In this document: piece by piece, positions 14,989 to 23,783 of the stretch
Numbering within the stretch: position 1 is the first letter of the stretch
Layout: each line of letters begins with the position of its first letter
Source of the DNA: SIG307 sp964609025
GTDB taxonomy: Bacteria; Bacillota; Clostridia; Lachnospirales; Lachnospiraceae
Direction: 5' to 3'
DNA: 64,000 nt
NCBI GenBank assembly: GCA_964609025.1
Contig: CAZSQM010000013.1
Span: 1-64,000 of the forward strand
Program-made: the position numbers and the translations under genes
The notes under the pieces: generated by a model
Seen by the model: only the letters and a program-made list of their open reading frames with translations
Told to the model about the DNA's origin: nothing
Database searches by the model: none

Positions 14989-15720
14989 ATGGCTGCAAAG
15001 GATGAAAAAAGAAAAAAGTGCGGCTCGATAAAAAAAGCGTTTTTGTGTGCGTTTCCGAAGACGATTCCGATTTTTGCGGGGTTTTGGTTTTTGGGAATTT
15101 CCTATGGAATTTACATGAGGGTGTCGGGGTTTAGCTTTTGGTATCCGATGCTTATGGGGCTTACGATATTCGGCGGCTCCCTCGAATTTGTGGCGGTGAC
15201 AATGTTACTGGGCAGCTTTGCACCGCTTCAGACCTTGATTATGACGTTGATGATTCAGGCAAGGCATTTATTTTACGGAATTGCGATGCTGGAAAAGTAC
15301 GGAGGAACCGGCTGGAAAAAGCCGTATCTGATTTTCGGAATGTGCGACGAGAGCTTTTCCATTAACTATTCCGCGGAAATTCCGGAGGGGGTGGACAAGG
15401 GATGGTTTTACTTTTTTGTTACGCTCTTAAATCAGGCGTATTGGGTGACGGGGGCTGCCCTCGGCGGAATCCTCGGCTCCTTTTTACGGTTTGATACGGA
15501 AGGACTGGATTTCGTTATGACGGCAATGTTTGTCGTGATTTTTCTTGAACAGTGGTTAAAGGAAAAAAAGCATTATACGGCGTTAATCGGGGTTCTGGCA
15601 TCTGCGGGGTGTCTGCTTTTGTTCGGCGCGGACTCCTTTATGATTCCGACAATGGTTTGTATTTTATGTTTTCTTACGGTGTTTCGGAAGCCGATTGAGA
15701 AAGCGGGTGGTCTGCTGTGA
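14989..15720 (+). CDS. azlC: AzlC, branched-chain amino acid exporter large subunit
   Basis: A 243-residue membrane protein of the AzlC family with about seven hydrophobic segments. The family blocks are FPKTIPIFAGFWFLGISYGI, the conserved FGGSLEFVAVTML segment, the IQARHLFYGIAM helix and the FGMCDESFSINYS loop. With AzlD it exports branched-chain amino acids and analogues. An upstream in-frame ATG (14917) has no RBS; the ATG at 14989 follows AAAGGAGGAACAG. Its stop overlaps the azlD start. Confidence 0.93.
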   Translation: MAAKDEKRKKCGSIKKAFLCAFPKTIPIFAGFWFLGISYGIYMRVSGFSFWYPMLMGLTIFGGSLEFVAVTMLLGSFAPLQTLIMTLMIQARHLFYGIAMLEKYGGTGWKKPYLIFGMCDESFSINYSAEIPEGVDKGWFYFFVTLLNQAYWVTGAALGGILGSFLRFDTEGLDFVMTAMFVVIFLEQWLKEKKHYTALIGVLASAGCLLLFGADSFMIPTMVCILCFLTVFRKPIEKAGGLL

Positions 15721-16043
15721 CAATGACGGAACAGGTGATTACGATTGCGCTTTGTGTGCTTGGAACGATGGCAACGCGCTTCCTGCCGTTTCTTTTGTTC
15801 CGCCCGAAGAAGGAAACGCCGCGCTATATCCGGTATCTCGGCAAGGCGCTGCCGTCCGCGATTTTCGGAATGCTGGTGGTGTATTGCTTAAAAAATGTAA
15901 ATATACTTACCGGAAGCCACGGCCTGCCGGAGCTGATAGCGATTGTACTGGTGGTGGCGCTTCATTTGTGGAAGCGGAATATGCTGCTTTCCATTGCGGG
16001 CGGTACGGTTTGTTATATGTTACTGGTGCAGCTGGTGTTTTAA
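15717..16043 (+). CDS. azlD: AzlD, branched-chain amino acid exporter small subunit
   Basis: A 108-residue membrane protein with about four hydrophobic segments. The family features are ALCVLGTMATRFLPFLLF, a basic loop, ALPSAIFGMLVVYCLKN and ELIAIVLVVALHLWKRN. The start is GTG 15717 overlapping the azlC stop (GTGA), or the ATG two codons on. AzlC and AzlD act as a two-part exporter and the overlap implies coupled translation. Confidence 0.92.
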   Translation: MTMTEQVITIALCVLGTMATRFLPFLLFRPKKETPRYIRYLGKALPSAIFGMLVVYCLKNVNILTGSHGLPELIAIVLVVALHLWKRNMLLSIAGGTVCYMLLVQLVF

Positions 16044-16117
16044 GAACATGCTGATGAATGCAGCATTCGGCGAATCGGAGAAGTCAATTCCCCTGAAAAG
16101 AAAGGACAAAACTTAGC

Positions 16118-16936
16118 ATGCTTACAAAGATTCTTTGCTCTACGGGTGCCTTAATCGGCAGGCCCAACGGGCGAAATCACAAATTGCTTTATGATTTGAC
16201 GAAGCAGCTGACCTGCGACGGCTTTGAGTTTATGATGTACAGCACCTGGTACGACAAAGCGGATGAGATTGTTGCGGATTTGCAGGAGATGGGACTTTAT
16301 ATTCCGGTAATGCATTGCGAAAAGCATATCGGGGAAGCGCTCGGCAAAAACGAAGAGGGGGACTGGAAAACGGCGTTTGGGCTGTTTGAAATCAACTGCC
16401 GAATCGCAAAGCGACTGAACGCGGAAAAGCTGGTGATTCATCTCTGGGACGGAGAGTATTCCGACCGGAATTTTGAAAATAACCGAAAAGCGCTCAGTGA
16501 ACTGCTGCCGGTGGCAGAAGCATACGGGCTTGATTTGCTGGTGGAAAATGTGGTGTGCAACGTAGAGGACCCGATGAAGCACTGGGTAGAGCTTGCAGAG
16601 ACGTATCCCGGCGTGCATTTTGTGTTTGATACCAAAATGGCGGAATTTCACGGACAGATGCCGCTTGTTTACAAGGAGGAGTATCAGTGGCTTTGGGATA
16701 AGGGGCATATCAGACATTTGCATATCAACGATTACGGCGGCGGCTATATGGAATGGGCAAAGCTGCGGACGCTTCCTATCGGTGAGGGACATATCGACTT
16801 TGCGCCGTTTTTTAGACTGCTGCGGGAGAAAAATTACACAGGCTATGCTACGGTGGAGGCAACGGCGTTTCGTTCTGACGGCGAGGTAGATACGGCAATG
16901 CTGAACCGGTGCTTTTCGTACATCAGAACGGCGTGA
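16118..16936 (+). CDS. Sugar phosphate isomerase/epimerase-like TIM-barrel protein
   Basis: A 272-residue AP-endonuclease-2 type TIM barrel. The features are LVIHLWDGEYSDRNF, LLVENVV (metal Glu), GVHFVFDTKMAEFH (metal Asp and His), IRHLHINDYGGG (metal His) and IGEGHIDFAPF with GYATVEA near the end. These match the divalent-metal ligands of xylose-isomerase-like enzymes that act on sugars or sugar phosphates. The substrate cannot be told, and no sugar operon surrounds it. RBS AAAGGAC is about 10 bases before the ATG. Confidence 0.85.
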   Translation: MLTKILCSTGALIGRPNGRNHKLLYDLTKQLTCDGFEFMMYSTWYDKADEIVADLQEMGLYIPVMHCEKHIGEALGKNEEGDWKTAFGLFEINCRIAKRLNAEKLVIHLWDGEYSDRNFENNRKALSELLPVAEAYGLDLLVENVVCNVEDPMKHWVELAETYPGVHFVFDTKMAEFHGQMPLVYKEEYQWLWDKGHIRHLHINDYGGGYMEWAKLRTLPIGEGHIDFAPFFRLLREKNYTGYATVEATAFRSDGEVDTAMLNRCFSYIRTA

Positions 16937-17012
16937 GAGTCCGGGACGGACAAGTTATTGTGGAAAACGAATTGTTTTTGTGATAGAATAGCGTTACAGG
17001 AGGTGAAATACG

Positions 17013-18308
17013 ATGCTGCATTATAAGTTGCCTGTCGGCTGTCTGATGCTTGTGCTGCTGATTATTTTTGTGTATTATTATGACAAGCACCGGCGGAATG
17101 TGAAGGAGCGTGCAATGTGGTTCGAACTCCTGTTGCTTATTGCGGTTTTGTATTTTTGCCTGGATATTGCAACGGTTTATACCGTCAATCATTTGGACAG
17201 CGTTTCACCCATCGTGAATAAGCTGCTCCATTTGCTGTACTTTTCGATGATTGACTGGTGCATACTGGATGTATTTTTATATTTGTTCGCATTGTTAGGC
17301 ATTTATTTTTCTCCGCGGCAGCGGCGGTGGCTGGTTTATATGCCCTTTGGCGCGGGAATTTTGGGAATGCTGCTTAGTATAAATTCGTTAGAGTACCGGA
17401 TTGGGAACGAAACGAACTATTCTATGGGAGTTTCGGTTTATATTTGCTACGTGCTGGTAACCTACTATTTCGTTTTGGCGTGTGTTAGCTGGCTTCGGAA
17501 CAGAAAGTATCTGCCCAAGGGAAAGCAGGCCACGTTTTTACTTTGTATTCCGGTTTTTATGGGTTTTATGGTATTTCAGGCGTTTTTCCCGGAGTCTCTG
17601 GTTACCTCGTTAGGCATTACGCTGCTGATTCTGGGAGCGTACTGCTCCTCGGAAAATGCGGCGAATGTGGAGCTTTTGCAGTATCACAACAAGGTAGTGC
17701 TTGCCTTTGCGGAGGTAATTGAAAGCCGGGACGGAAGTACGGGACAGCATGTAAAAAGGACAACGGCGTATGTGCGGATCATTGCGGAGGAGTTAGAGAG
17801 AAGGAAAGCCTTTCCGGAGGTTTTGTCAAAGGATTACCTGCAGTCGATGCTGAAGGCGGCGCCACTGCATGACTTTGGGAAAATCGCTGTTCCGGACGCG
17901 ATTTTGCAGAAGCCGGGACGGCTTACGCAGGAAGAATATGAGATAATGAAGCAGCATACCGTGAAGGGTTCGGATATGATAGAAAATACCCTGTCTGCGT
18001 TGGAGGAGCCGGAGGATATCAGGATTGCGTACCAGGTTGCCAGATATCATCACGAACGCTGGGACGGAGGCGGTTATCCGGAAGGGCTGGCCGGAGAAAA
18101 GATTCCGCTTTGTGCGAGGGTAATGGCGGTGGCGGATGTATTTGACGCGGTATCGCAAAAACGCTGTTACCGGGAGGCAATGTCGCTTGAGCAATCCTTT
18201 GCGATTATTGCCGAGGGTGTCGGAAGCCAGTTTGACCCGGCTATTGCGGAAGTATTTTTACAGAAGAGAGAGGAAGTCGAGGAGATTTATTACAGCTTTT
18301 TTAACTGA
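17013..18308 (+). CDS. Membrane HD-GYP phosphodiesterase
   Basis: A 431-residue protein with about seven N-terminal hydrophobic segments (1-212) followed by an HD-GYP domain. The key residues are intact: HDFGKIAVPD (HD at 286-287), KQHTVKGSDMI, RYHHERWDGGGYP (HHE 346-348, GYP 354-356), and VADVFDAV. It should hydrolyse c-di-GMP in response to a signal sensed by the membrane part. It is the second c-di-GMP gene in the window after the GGDEF protein at 8499-9773. RBS AGGAGGTG lies before the ATG. Confidence 0.93.
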   Translation: MLHYKLPVGCLMLVLLIIFVYYYDKHRRNVKERAMWFELLLLIAVLYFCLDIATVYTVNHLDSVSPIVNKLLHLLYFSMIDWCILDVFLYLFALLGIYFSPRQRRWLVYMPFGAGILGMLLSINSLEYRIGNETNYSMGVSVYICYVLVTYYFVLACVSWLRNRKYLPKGKQATFLLCIPVFMGFMVFQAFFPESLVTSLGITLLILGAYCSSENAANVELLQYHNKVVLAFAEVIESRDGSTGQHVKRTTAYVRIIAEELERRKAFPEVLSKDYLQSMLKAAPLHDFGKIAVPDAILQKPGRLTQEEYEIMKQHTVKGSDMIENTLSALEEPEDIRIAYQVARYHHERWDGGGYPEGLAGEKIPLCARVMAVADVFDAVSQKRCYREAMSLEQSFAIIAEGVGSQFDPAIAEVFLQKREEVEEIYYSFFN

Positions 18309-18338
18309 ACAGAGAGAGTGACGGCAGGAGGAAAGAAA

Positions 18339-18647
18339 ATGGTAAAGCATGTGATTTTATGGAAGTTAAAGGAAACAGCAACGGCAGAGGAAAAGGAAAC
18401 GGTGCTCAGAGGGATAAAGGAGAATCTGGAAGCGTTGGTAGGAACGGTGCCTGGCCTGCTTCGGCTGGAGGTTGTGATTCACCCGCTGATGTCTTCCAAT
18501 GCGGACGTAATGTTAGACAGTGTTTTGGAAAGCGAGGCTGCCTTAAAGGGCTATCAATCGCACCCGGCGCATGTGGCGGCGGCAAATACTTATGTCCGTC
18601 CTTTTACGGAGGTAAGACTTTGTATGGATTACGAGGTACAGGAGTAG
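18339..18647 (+). CDS. Dabb-domain (stress-responsive A/B barrel) protein
   Basis: A 102-residue single-domain protein beginning MVKHVILWKLKE, with the Dabb blocks LVGTVPGLLRLEV, DVMLDSVLESEAALKGYQSHPAH and VAAANTYVRPF. It forms dimeric ferredoxin-like barrels in known members; functions vary and are mostly unknown. The start at 18339 is chosen for the AGGAGGAAAG 4 bases upstream. An earlier in-frame start at 18318 lacks one. It lies 30 bases after the HD-GYP gene. Confidence 0.85.
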   Translation: MVKHVILWKLKETATAEEKETVLRGIKENLEALVGTVPGLLRLEVVIHPLMSSNADVMLDSVLESEAALKGYQSHPAHVAAANTYVRPFTEVRLCMDYEVQE

Positions 18648-18715
18648 GGGCGCAAATCCCGGGGAAAGCATACGTTTTGGGAAAAAGAAGGCTTAGCGGG
18701 CATAGTGCGGCAACC

Positions 18716-18743
18716 TTGACAAAATAGAGGATAGGGGTATAAT
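18716..18743 (+). promoter_or_regulatory. Promoter of the Mrp-NifX gene
   Basis: TTGACA (18716-18721) and TATAAT (18738-18743) are perfect consensus boxes, 16 bases apart, 50 bases before the start codon. Confidence 0.78.
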
Positions 18744-18793
18744 GAAACATAGCGTTTTAAGAATATAGCAGATATAAAAGTGAGGTTTCAGCC

Positions 18794-20065
18794 ATGAGTG
18801 AAGAAATTTATGAGCAGGAGATTCCATGCTCCCATGATTGCAGCAGTTGTTCGTCAAATTGCGGTTCCAGAAAGCCGGACAAGTCCCAGTTTGCGGAGCC
18901 GATGAACCAGTACAGTAATGTAAAGAAGGTAATCGGTATTGTCAGCGGCAAGGGCGGCGTCGGAAAGTCTTTCGTGACATCCTACCTTGCGGTTCTGATG
19001 CAGCGTCTGGGTTATAAGACCGCTGTTTTGGACGCGGACGTAACCGGTCCGTCCATTCCGATGGCATTCGGTGTGCATAAAAAGGCACAGGGAAATGAAC
19101 TGGGAATTCTGCCGGAATATACGAAGAACGGCACCGCCATTATGTCGGTAAATCTTTTATTGGAGAATGAGGAAGTGCCGGTAGTCTGGAGAGGTCCGGT
19201 AATCGCCGGTACGGTAAAGCAGTTCTGGTCGCAGGTGGTATGGGGCGACGTGGATTATATGTTTGTGGATATGCCTCCGGGAACCGGTGATGTGCCGCTT
19301 ACGGTGTTCCAGTCCCTTCCGCTGGACGGAATTGTGATTGTAACCAGTCCGCAGGATCTGGTTTCCATGGTAGTGGCAAAGGCTGTGAATATGGCGCGCG
19401 AAATGGAGATTCCGGTACTCGGTCTGGTAGAAAATTACAGCTATGTTGAGTGCGGCAAGTGCGGCGAGAAGATGTATGTATTCGGCGAGAGCCATATTGA
19501 GGATACGGCACGGAAGTTCAACCTTCCGGTGCTCGGCAGAGTGCCTGTGAATCCGAGAATCGCAAAGGCGGTGGATGCCGGCGATATCGAGGGCTTAGAG
19601 GGAGAGTGGCTGGATGATGTAACTCTTGTATTAAAGGAGCTTCTTCCGGCACAGGCGACCGCAGCAGAGAGCGGAACCTACACGATTGCGGTAACGACGG
19701 ACGAAAACGGGAATGTGTTCCAGCATTTCGGTCATTGTGAGAAGTTTACGTTATACAATATGAGCGACGGTATCCTGATGGCAAAGACCGTTTTAAATAC
19801 CGACGGGAACGGTCATGAGGCAATGGTCGACGTACTTGTGGAAAATAAGGTAAAGGTATTGCTCTGCGGAGGTATCGGTATGGGCGCAATGGAAGCGCTT
19901 TTGGCTGCGGACATTCTGGTTGTACCGGGAATCGAGGGCGATATTGACGTTGCGGTTGCAGGGTATCTTGACGGAAGCCTTTGCGGAAGTACCCAGCCGA
20001 ACTGCCGGGCTCACGAAGCGGAGGACGGTAGCTGCGAGGGTACCTGCGGAGGATGCTGCCACTAA
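18794..20065 (+). CDS. Mrp/NBP35-type Fe-S carrier ATPase fused to a NifX-like domain
   Basis: A 423-residue fusion. The N-terminus is Cys-rich (CSHDCSSCSSNC). The P-loop ATPase domain has the deviant Walker A SGKGGVGKS (51-59), DADVTGPSIP, DMPPGTGDVPL and a CxxC pair (ECGKCGEK) that bridges Fe-S clusters in Mrp dimers. From about 295 a NifX/NafY-type domain follows (QHFGHCEKFTLY..GGIGMGAMEAL), and the tail is Cys-rich again (CEGTCGGCCH). Mrp proteins carry and insert Fe-S clusters. This fusion is typical of Clostridia. It starts an apparent operon with the RACo-like gene 13 bases downstream. Confidence 0.92.
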   Translation: MSEEIYEQEIPCSHDCSSCSSNCGSRKPDKSQFAEPMNQYSNVKKVIGIVSGKGGVGKSFVTSYLAVLMQRLGYKTAVLDADVTGPSIPMAFGVHKKAQGNELGILPEYTKNGTAIMSVNLLLENEEVPVVWRGPVIAGTVKQFWSQVVWGDVDYMFVDMPPGTGDVPLTVFQSLPLDGIVIVTSPQDLVSMVVAKAVNMAREMEIPVLGLVENYSYVECGKCGEKMYVFGESHIEDTARKFNLPVLGRVPVNPRIAKAVDAGDIEGLEGEWLDDVTLVLKELLPAQATAAESGTYTIAVTTDENGNVFQHFGHCEKFTLYNMSDGILMAKTVLNTDGNGHEAMVDVLVENKVKVLLCGGIGMGAMEALLAADILVVPGIEGDIDVAVAGYLDGSLCGSTQPNCRAHEAEDGSCEGTCGGCCH

Positions 20066-20078
20066 TCCGGGAGGAAGT

Positions 20079-21374
20079 ATGGAAACCAGATATTGCGGTG
20101 CCTGCCGCGGCGAGCGCGGTTGTAAGGATTGTAAAACGGCTGTCAGGTCGGCAAAGTATGCCGGTCTGACGGAGTTTTCGGCGACGGGGTTTATAAAAGA
20201 GAGCAGCCCGCGGGACGGCGTTCCGGCAGCTGCCGCCGTGCCGGAGGAGTTATTGCTTGCGGCGGATATCGGTACGACAACGCTTGGGTTTGTCTGCGCG
20301 GACGAAAACGGGAGAGTGCTTGCCTCTTACGGGGCGGAAAACCCGCAGAGAAGAACTTCCGCGGATGTCATCGGCAGGATTGACGCAGCCTGCCACGGAG
20401 CAGGGGAACAGTTAAAAAAAGAGATTAGGGAAGCCTTGGCGGAAGGCTTCCTTTTTGTACTCCGGGACGCGAAAACTGCGGTGGATACGGAGCCTGCCGC
20501 ATGGGAAACGCTTCCGGTACGTTTTGCGCTTGCCGGAAATACAACGATGCAGCATTTATTGCTGGGCTATCCGCTGGCGGGGATGGCGAAAGCCCCGTTT
20601 ACCCCGTATTCCGTTGAGGAAAAGAGGGTTTCCGTTTCGGAACTGTTTTCGGATACGGCGGCGTATGAAGGGTTCCCGGACGTGGTAAGAGGCGCGGAGG
20701 TTTTCCTTTTTCCCTGCCTTTCGGCATTTGTCGGCGGAGATGTTTTGGCGGGAGCCTATGCCCTTTCTTTTCCGGGCGTCTGCCGGGGAGCGGATACGGC
20801 AGGAGGAATCCGGCTTTTGGCGGATTTCGGTACAAACGGCGAACTGCTTCTTTCGGTGCGGGGAAGGGTATATGCTACGGCGGCTGCGATGGGAAGTGCC
20901 TTTGAGGGCGGAAGATTTGCATATGCCTCGGATTTGTTTGCTTTGACGGCAAGAGCCCTGCGGGAGGGGGCGGCAGACGAAACGGGTCTGCTTTGCGAAC
21001 CGTATTTTACGGAGGGCTTTTACGGGCTGTATCAGGAGGATATCAGGACCTTTCAGCTTGCCAAAGGCGCGGTGCGCGCCGGAATTGAGCTTCTTTGCAG
21101 GCGTGCGGGAATCAAAGCGGCGCAGATAGAGAGCGTTTTTCTTGCGGGAGGAGCCGGAAGATACTGCCGGATAGAGGATTTGCTGCAAACCGGGATTGTG
21201 CCGGGGGAGTTTGCGGGAAAGATAAAGGTGGTCGGAAACAGCTGTATCGGCGGGCTGCTTTGCTATTTAAAAAACCGCGGGGATATGCTACACTGTAAAG
21301 GAGAGATATTGAATTTAGCGGAAGAACCGGAGTTTGAGGAATTGTATTACCGGTTTATGGAGTTTTTTATTTGA
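20079..21374 (+). CDS. RACo-like ASKHA ATPase with a short Cys-cluster N-terminus
   Basis: A 431-residue protein of the ASKHA (DUF4445/RACo) family, known for ATP-dependent reductive activation of corrinoid proteins. Motifs: LAADIGTTTLGF (phosphate 1), ALAGNTTMQHLLLGYPL, DFGTNGEL (phosphate 2), GSAFEGG and VFLAGGAGRY (adenosine). Normal RACo has an N-terminal 2Fe-2S ferredoxin domain; here there is only METRYCGACRGERGCKDC, a C-x2-C-x5-C-x2-C set that could hold an Fe-S cluster or zinc. The start at 20079 has GGGAGGAAG. No corrinoid protein is nearby; the neighbour is an Fe-S carrier, so the partner may be another metalloprotein. Confidence 0.82.
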   Translation: METRYCGACRGERGCKDCKTAVRSAKYAGLTEFSATGFIKESSPRDGVPAAAAVPEELLLAADIGTTTLGFVCADENGRVLASYGAENPQRRTSADVIGRIDAACHGAGEQLKKEIREALAEGFLFVLRDAKTAVDTEPAAWETLPVRFALAGNTTMQHLLLGYPLAGMAKAPFTPYSVEEKRVSVSELFSDTAAYEGFPDVVRGAEVFLFPCLSAFVGGDVLAGAYALSFPGVCRGADTAGGIRLLADFGTNGELLLSVRGRVYATAAAMGSAFEGGRFAYASDLFALTARALREGAADETGLLCEPYFTEGFYGLYQEDIRTFQLAKGAVRAGIELLCRRAGIKAAQIESVFLAGGAGRYCRIEDLLQTGIVPGEFAGKIKVVGNSCIGGLLCYLKNRGDMLHCKGEILNLAEEPEFEELYYRFMEFFI

Positions 21375-21410
21375 AAGGAAAGCGTTGAGTTTCGGAAAGG
21401 AGAAGTTAGG

Positions 21411-22595
21411 ATGCGGAAAGCAGTTCAAACAAAGGATGGAAGCGCGGACCGCTGTTTCAGAAGGCTTTTGTGCGGGCTTCTGCTGCTTGCCCTGCTCGGT
21501 ACGGCGGCGTGCGGGAAAGAAAAGAAGCCGGTTACGGAGAAAGAGGGTACCGTCACTCCGGCAGAAGGGGTATCCCGGGAGCCGGAGGGCTTTGACGCTG
21601 CGAATGCGGCGCTGGTAACGCAAAGAGCGGAGGAGCTTTCCAAAACCACGGCAGTTTCGGTGGGGGATAAAAAGATTACTATGGATAAGGCAATGTTTCT
21701 GATTTATTCGATGGAAGTGCGCGGAAACTATTACGCCGCCTACTATGAGGCACAGTACGGAAAGAATTACTGGGACATGGAATATGATAACGAGGGACGG
21801 ACTACGCGGGATGTCTTTAAACAGGAAACGATGGATACCCTGATTCAGTATGCGGTTTTATATGACTGCGCCGTAAAAAACGGCATGACGCTGACGGCGG
21901 AGGAAATAGCGGAAAATAATGCCTATGTGGAGCAGATTAAGAGAGCGCTGACGGCGGAGGAAACGGAGCGCGGCGGTTTTACAACGGAAGGGCTGCGCGA
22001 AGTATGCGCGTGGATGATGCTTGCAGAGAAGTATTATGATAAAATGACGGAAGGGCTTGGCATTACAAAGGAAAGCATAAGGGAAACCATGAAAAAGGAA
22101 GACTACAAAGAGTACGAAACCGAATATATTTACCTGGCAACTACTTATTACGATGAAGCATACGAATTACAGGAAGAAACACCGGAGGTAAAAGAAGCCT
22201 ACGCGCAGCAGATGGCAGACTATTACGAGGAAGTTTTAGCCGGAGTGACCTTTGAGGAGCTTGCACAGGGAGAGAGTGCGTTACTCCATAATACAAGGAA
22301 CTTTCTGGCGGACGGGACCGGAGCGGAAGAAGCCTATGCGAAAACCGCGGCAGAGTTAAAAGTAGGCGAGATAAGTAAACCGGTGCAGACGGAATACGGT
22401 ATATATCTCATCAAAATGATTGACGATGAGTGTACGAAAACCTATGAGGCAGCGGTGGACGCGGCATACGAGGTGGAGCGCAGCGAAGCGTTTGAAGCTG
22501 CGTATGAGGTGCTGCTTACGGAATATCCGGTGGAAGTAAATGAGGAGGCGTGGGAGCCGGTGCTGCTCGGTGCGACGGTAAGTCTTCTGGAGTAA
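21411..22595 (+). CDS. PpiC/PrsA-like foldase lipoprotein
   Basis: A 394-residue lipoprotein. The signal peptide ends in the lipobox LGTAAC. A SurA/PrsA-type N-terminal helical domain (VSVGDKKITMDKAMFLIY..) and a long helical middle are followed by a parvulin-like C-terminal part (VLAGVTFEELAQGES, AKTAAELKVGEISKPVQTEYGIYLIKMID). It should assist folding of secreted proteins outside the membrane. The parvulin part is shorter than usual, and peptidyl-prolyl activity is uncertain. It lies 36 bases after the RACo-like gene and could be in the same transcript. Confidence 0.85.
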   Translation: MRKAVQTKDGSADRCFRRLLCGLLLLALLGTAACGKEKKPVTEKEGTVTPAEGVSREPEGFDAANAALVTQRAEELSKTTAVSVGDKKITMDKAMFLIYSMEVRGNYYAAYYEAQYGKNYWDMEYDNEGRTTRDVFKQETMDTLIQYAVLYDCAVKNGMTLTAEEIAENNAYVEQIKRALTAEETERGGFTTEGLREVCAWMMLAEKYYDKMTEGLGITKESIRETMKKEDYKEYETEYIYLATTYYDEAYELQEETPEVKEAYAQQMADYYEEVLAGVTFEELAQGESALLHNTRNFLADGTGAEEAYAKTAAELKVGEISKPVQTEYGIYLIKMIDDECTKTYEAAVDAAYEVERSEAFEAAYEVLLTEYPVEVNEEAWEPVLLGATVSLLE

Positions 22596-22656
22596 CCCAT
22601 GAAGTATGTTGCGACCGCCTGCGGCATCTTCCGGGTGCATTTTATGCGGCAGTCCC

Positions 22657-23547
22657 TTATACCACACCCCGCAAGAGTTTCATAAAATATTCCGTCGGTT
22701 CGGAAACCGGCAGAGAGTTATCGTAGGCAAGGACGAGCTTTCGTTTCGGGAGCCGGTCCTTTGTCTTTATAATGTAGAGCTCATCGCCTGTTTTTCCTTC
22801 TACGCAAAAGTCCGGGACAAAGGCGATTCCGAGCCCGATTTTCGCAAGGTCGATTAATAGGTCGTTGCTGCTTAGTTCTACCGCGGGGGCAAGCTCCACG
22901 GAATGGGACAAAAACTGCTCATGCAGAAATTCACTGGTGGTAGAACGTTTGGAGAGCATTAAAATCGGGAGTGCGCTCAGCTCTTGAAAGGAGAGGGCGG
23001 TATCCGAAAAATCATACGAGGCTTTACTGGCAACAAAGACATCGGAAAACTCCCGGAGCGTTTCAATCTGCATGGAGTTATTCAGGGCAGGGTTCGGGGA
23101 ATTTGCAACAATAAAGTCGACTGCGTTTTCGGAGAGAAGCTCCGCACATTGCAGGGAAGTGGCGTTTGTGACCTTTAAGTGTACCTCCGGAAAGGTCTGG
23201 TGGAAGCGGTTTAAGTACGGAACAAGGTAATAGCGGCAGATGGTGTCGCTTGCGGCAATGCGAAGCTGGGCACCCCCGGTATTTTTCGAGTTGACTAATT
23301 GGTTTTCCCCTTTGGTAATCAGATTGATGGCAGGCTCAATGTGTTTGAACAGCATTTCGCCTTCCTTGGTCAGGGAAACGCGCTTGGTGCTTCTGGTAAA
23401 CAGGGTCTGTCCCAGACGGCGTTCCAGCACCTTTACCGACTGGCTGACCGCAGACTGGGAAATATAAAGGGAAGCGGCGGCTTCCGAAAAGCTGAGGGTT
23501 TTTGCAACATGGTAAAAAACCTTGTATAATTCGTAATTAACGTCCAT
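22657..23547 (-). CDS. LysR-type transcriptional regulator
   Basis: A 296-residue full-length LysR protein. The N-terminal winged helix (1-60) has FYHVAKTLSFSEAAASLYISQSAVSQSVKVLERRLGQTLF. The effector domain starts near 90 (LRIAASDTICRYYLVPYLNRF) and includes LSENAVDFIVANSP and IGLGIAFVPDFCVEG. It is divergent from purL across 236 bases that hold a T-N11-A palindrome (23662-23676), the usual kind of LysR site, so autoregulation is likely and control of purL is possible. RBS GGAAGGAG. The effector is unknown. Confidence 0.92.
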   Translation of the reverse strand: MDVNYELYKVFYHVAKTLSFSEAAASLYISQSAVSQSVKVLERRLGQTLFTRSTKRVSLTKEGEMLFKHIEPAINLITKGENQLVNSKNTGGAQLRIAASDTICRYYLVPYLNRFHQTFPEVHLKVTNATSLQCAELLSENAVDFIVANSPNPALNNSMQIETLREFSDVFVASKASYDFSDTALSFQELSALPILMLSKRSTTSEFLHEQFLSHSVELAPAVELSSNDLLIDLAKIGLGIAFVPDFCVEGKTGDELYIIKTKDRLPKRKLVLAYDNSLPVSEPTEYFMKLLRGVV

Positions 23548-23661
23548 AGGCGGCTCCTTCCTTAAAGACCTGCCGTAACGGAAAGGCAGCGTCCGGTAAA
23601 TTGTATCTGAAAGGGTACGGCTTCAGTATAGCAGAAGTCCGCGGATTTCGCAAGAATTATC

Positions 23662-23676
23662 ATAAGAAAATCTTAT
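23662..23676. promoter_or_regulatory. Putative LysR operator
   Basis: ATAAGA-AAA-TCTTAT is a perfect 6-bp inverted repeat with T-N11-A spacing. It lies between the divergent lysR and purL genes, 115 bases from the lysR start and 108 bases from the purL start. Confidence 0.6.
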
Positions 23677-23718
23677 AAAACGATTTATATATATTAATTT
23701 TATTTATAAACAAGAAAA

Positions 23719-23727
23719 TGGTATACT
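23719..23727 (+). promoter_or_regulatory. Extended -10 of purL
   Basis: TGG-TATACT (23719-23727), 56 bases before the purL ATG, with an AT-rich upstream region. No purine-riboswitch core was seen in the leader. Confidence 0.55.
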
Positions 23728-23783
23728 AAAAGTAACAATGAGGCAAAGGATGTTTTGACGACATCGGAAAGGAATAGGTAAGA

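Noticed and set aside
19920..20078. Upstream extension of the RACo-like frame
   Set aside because: It overlaps the end of the Mrp-NifX gene. The ATG at 20079 with GGGAGGAAG is the better start.
23548..23783. Purine riboswitch before purL
   Set aside because: No conserved three-way-junction core or terminator pair was found in the leader.
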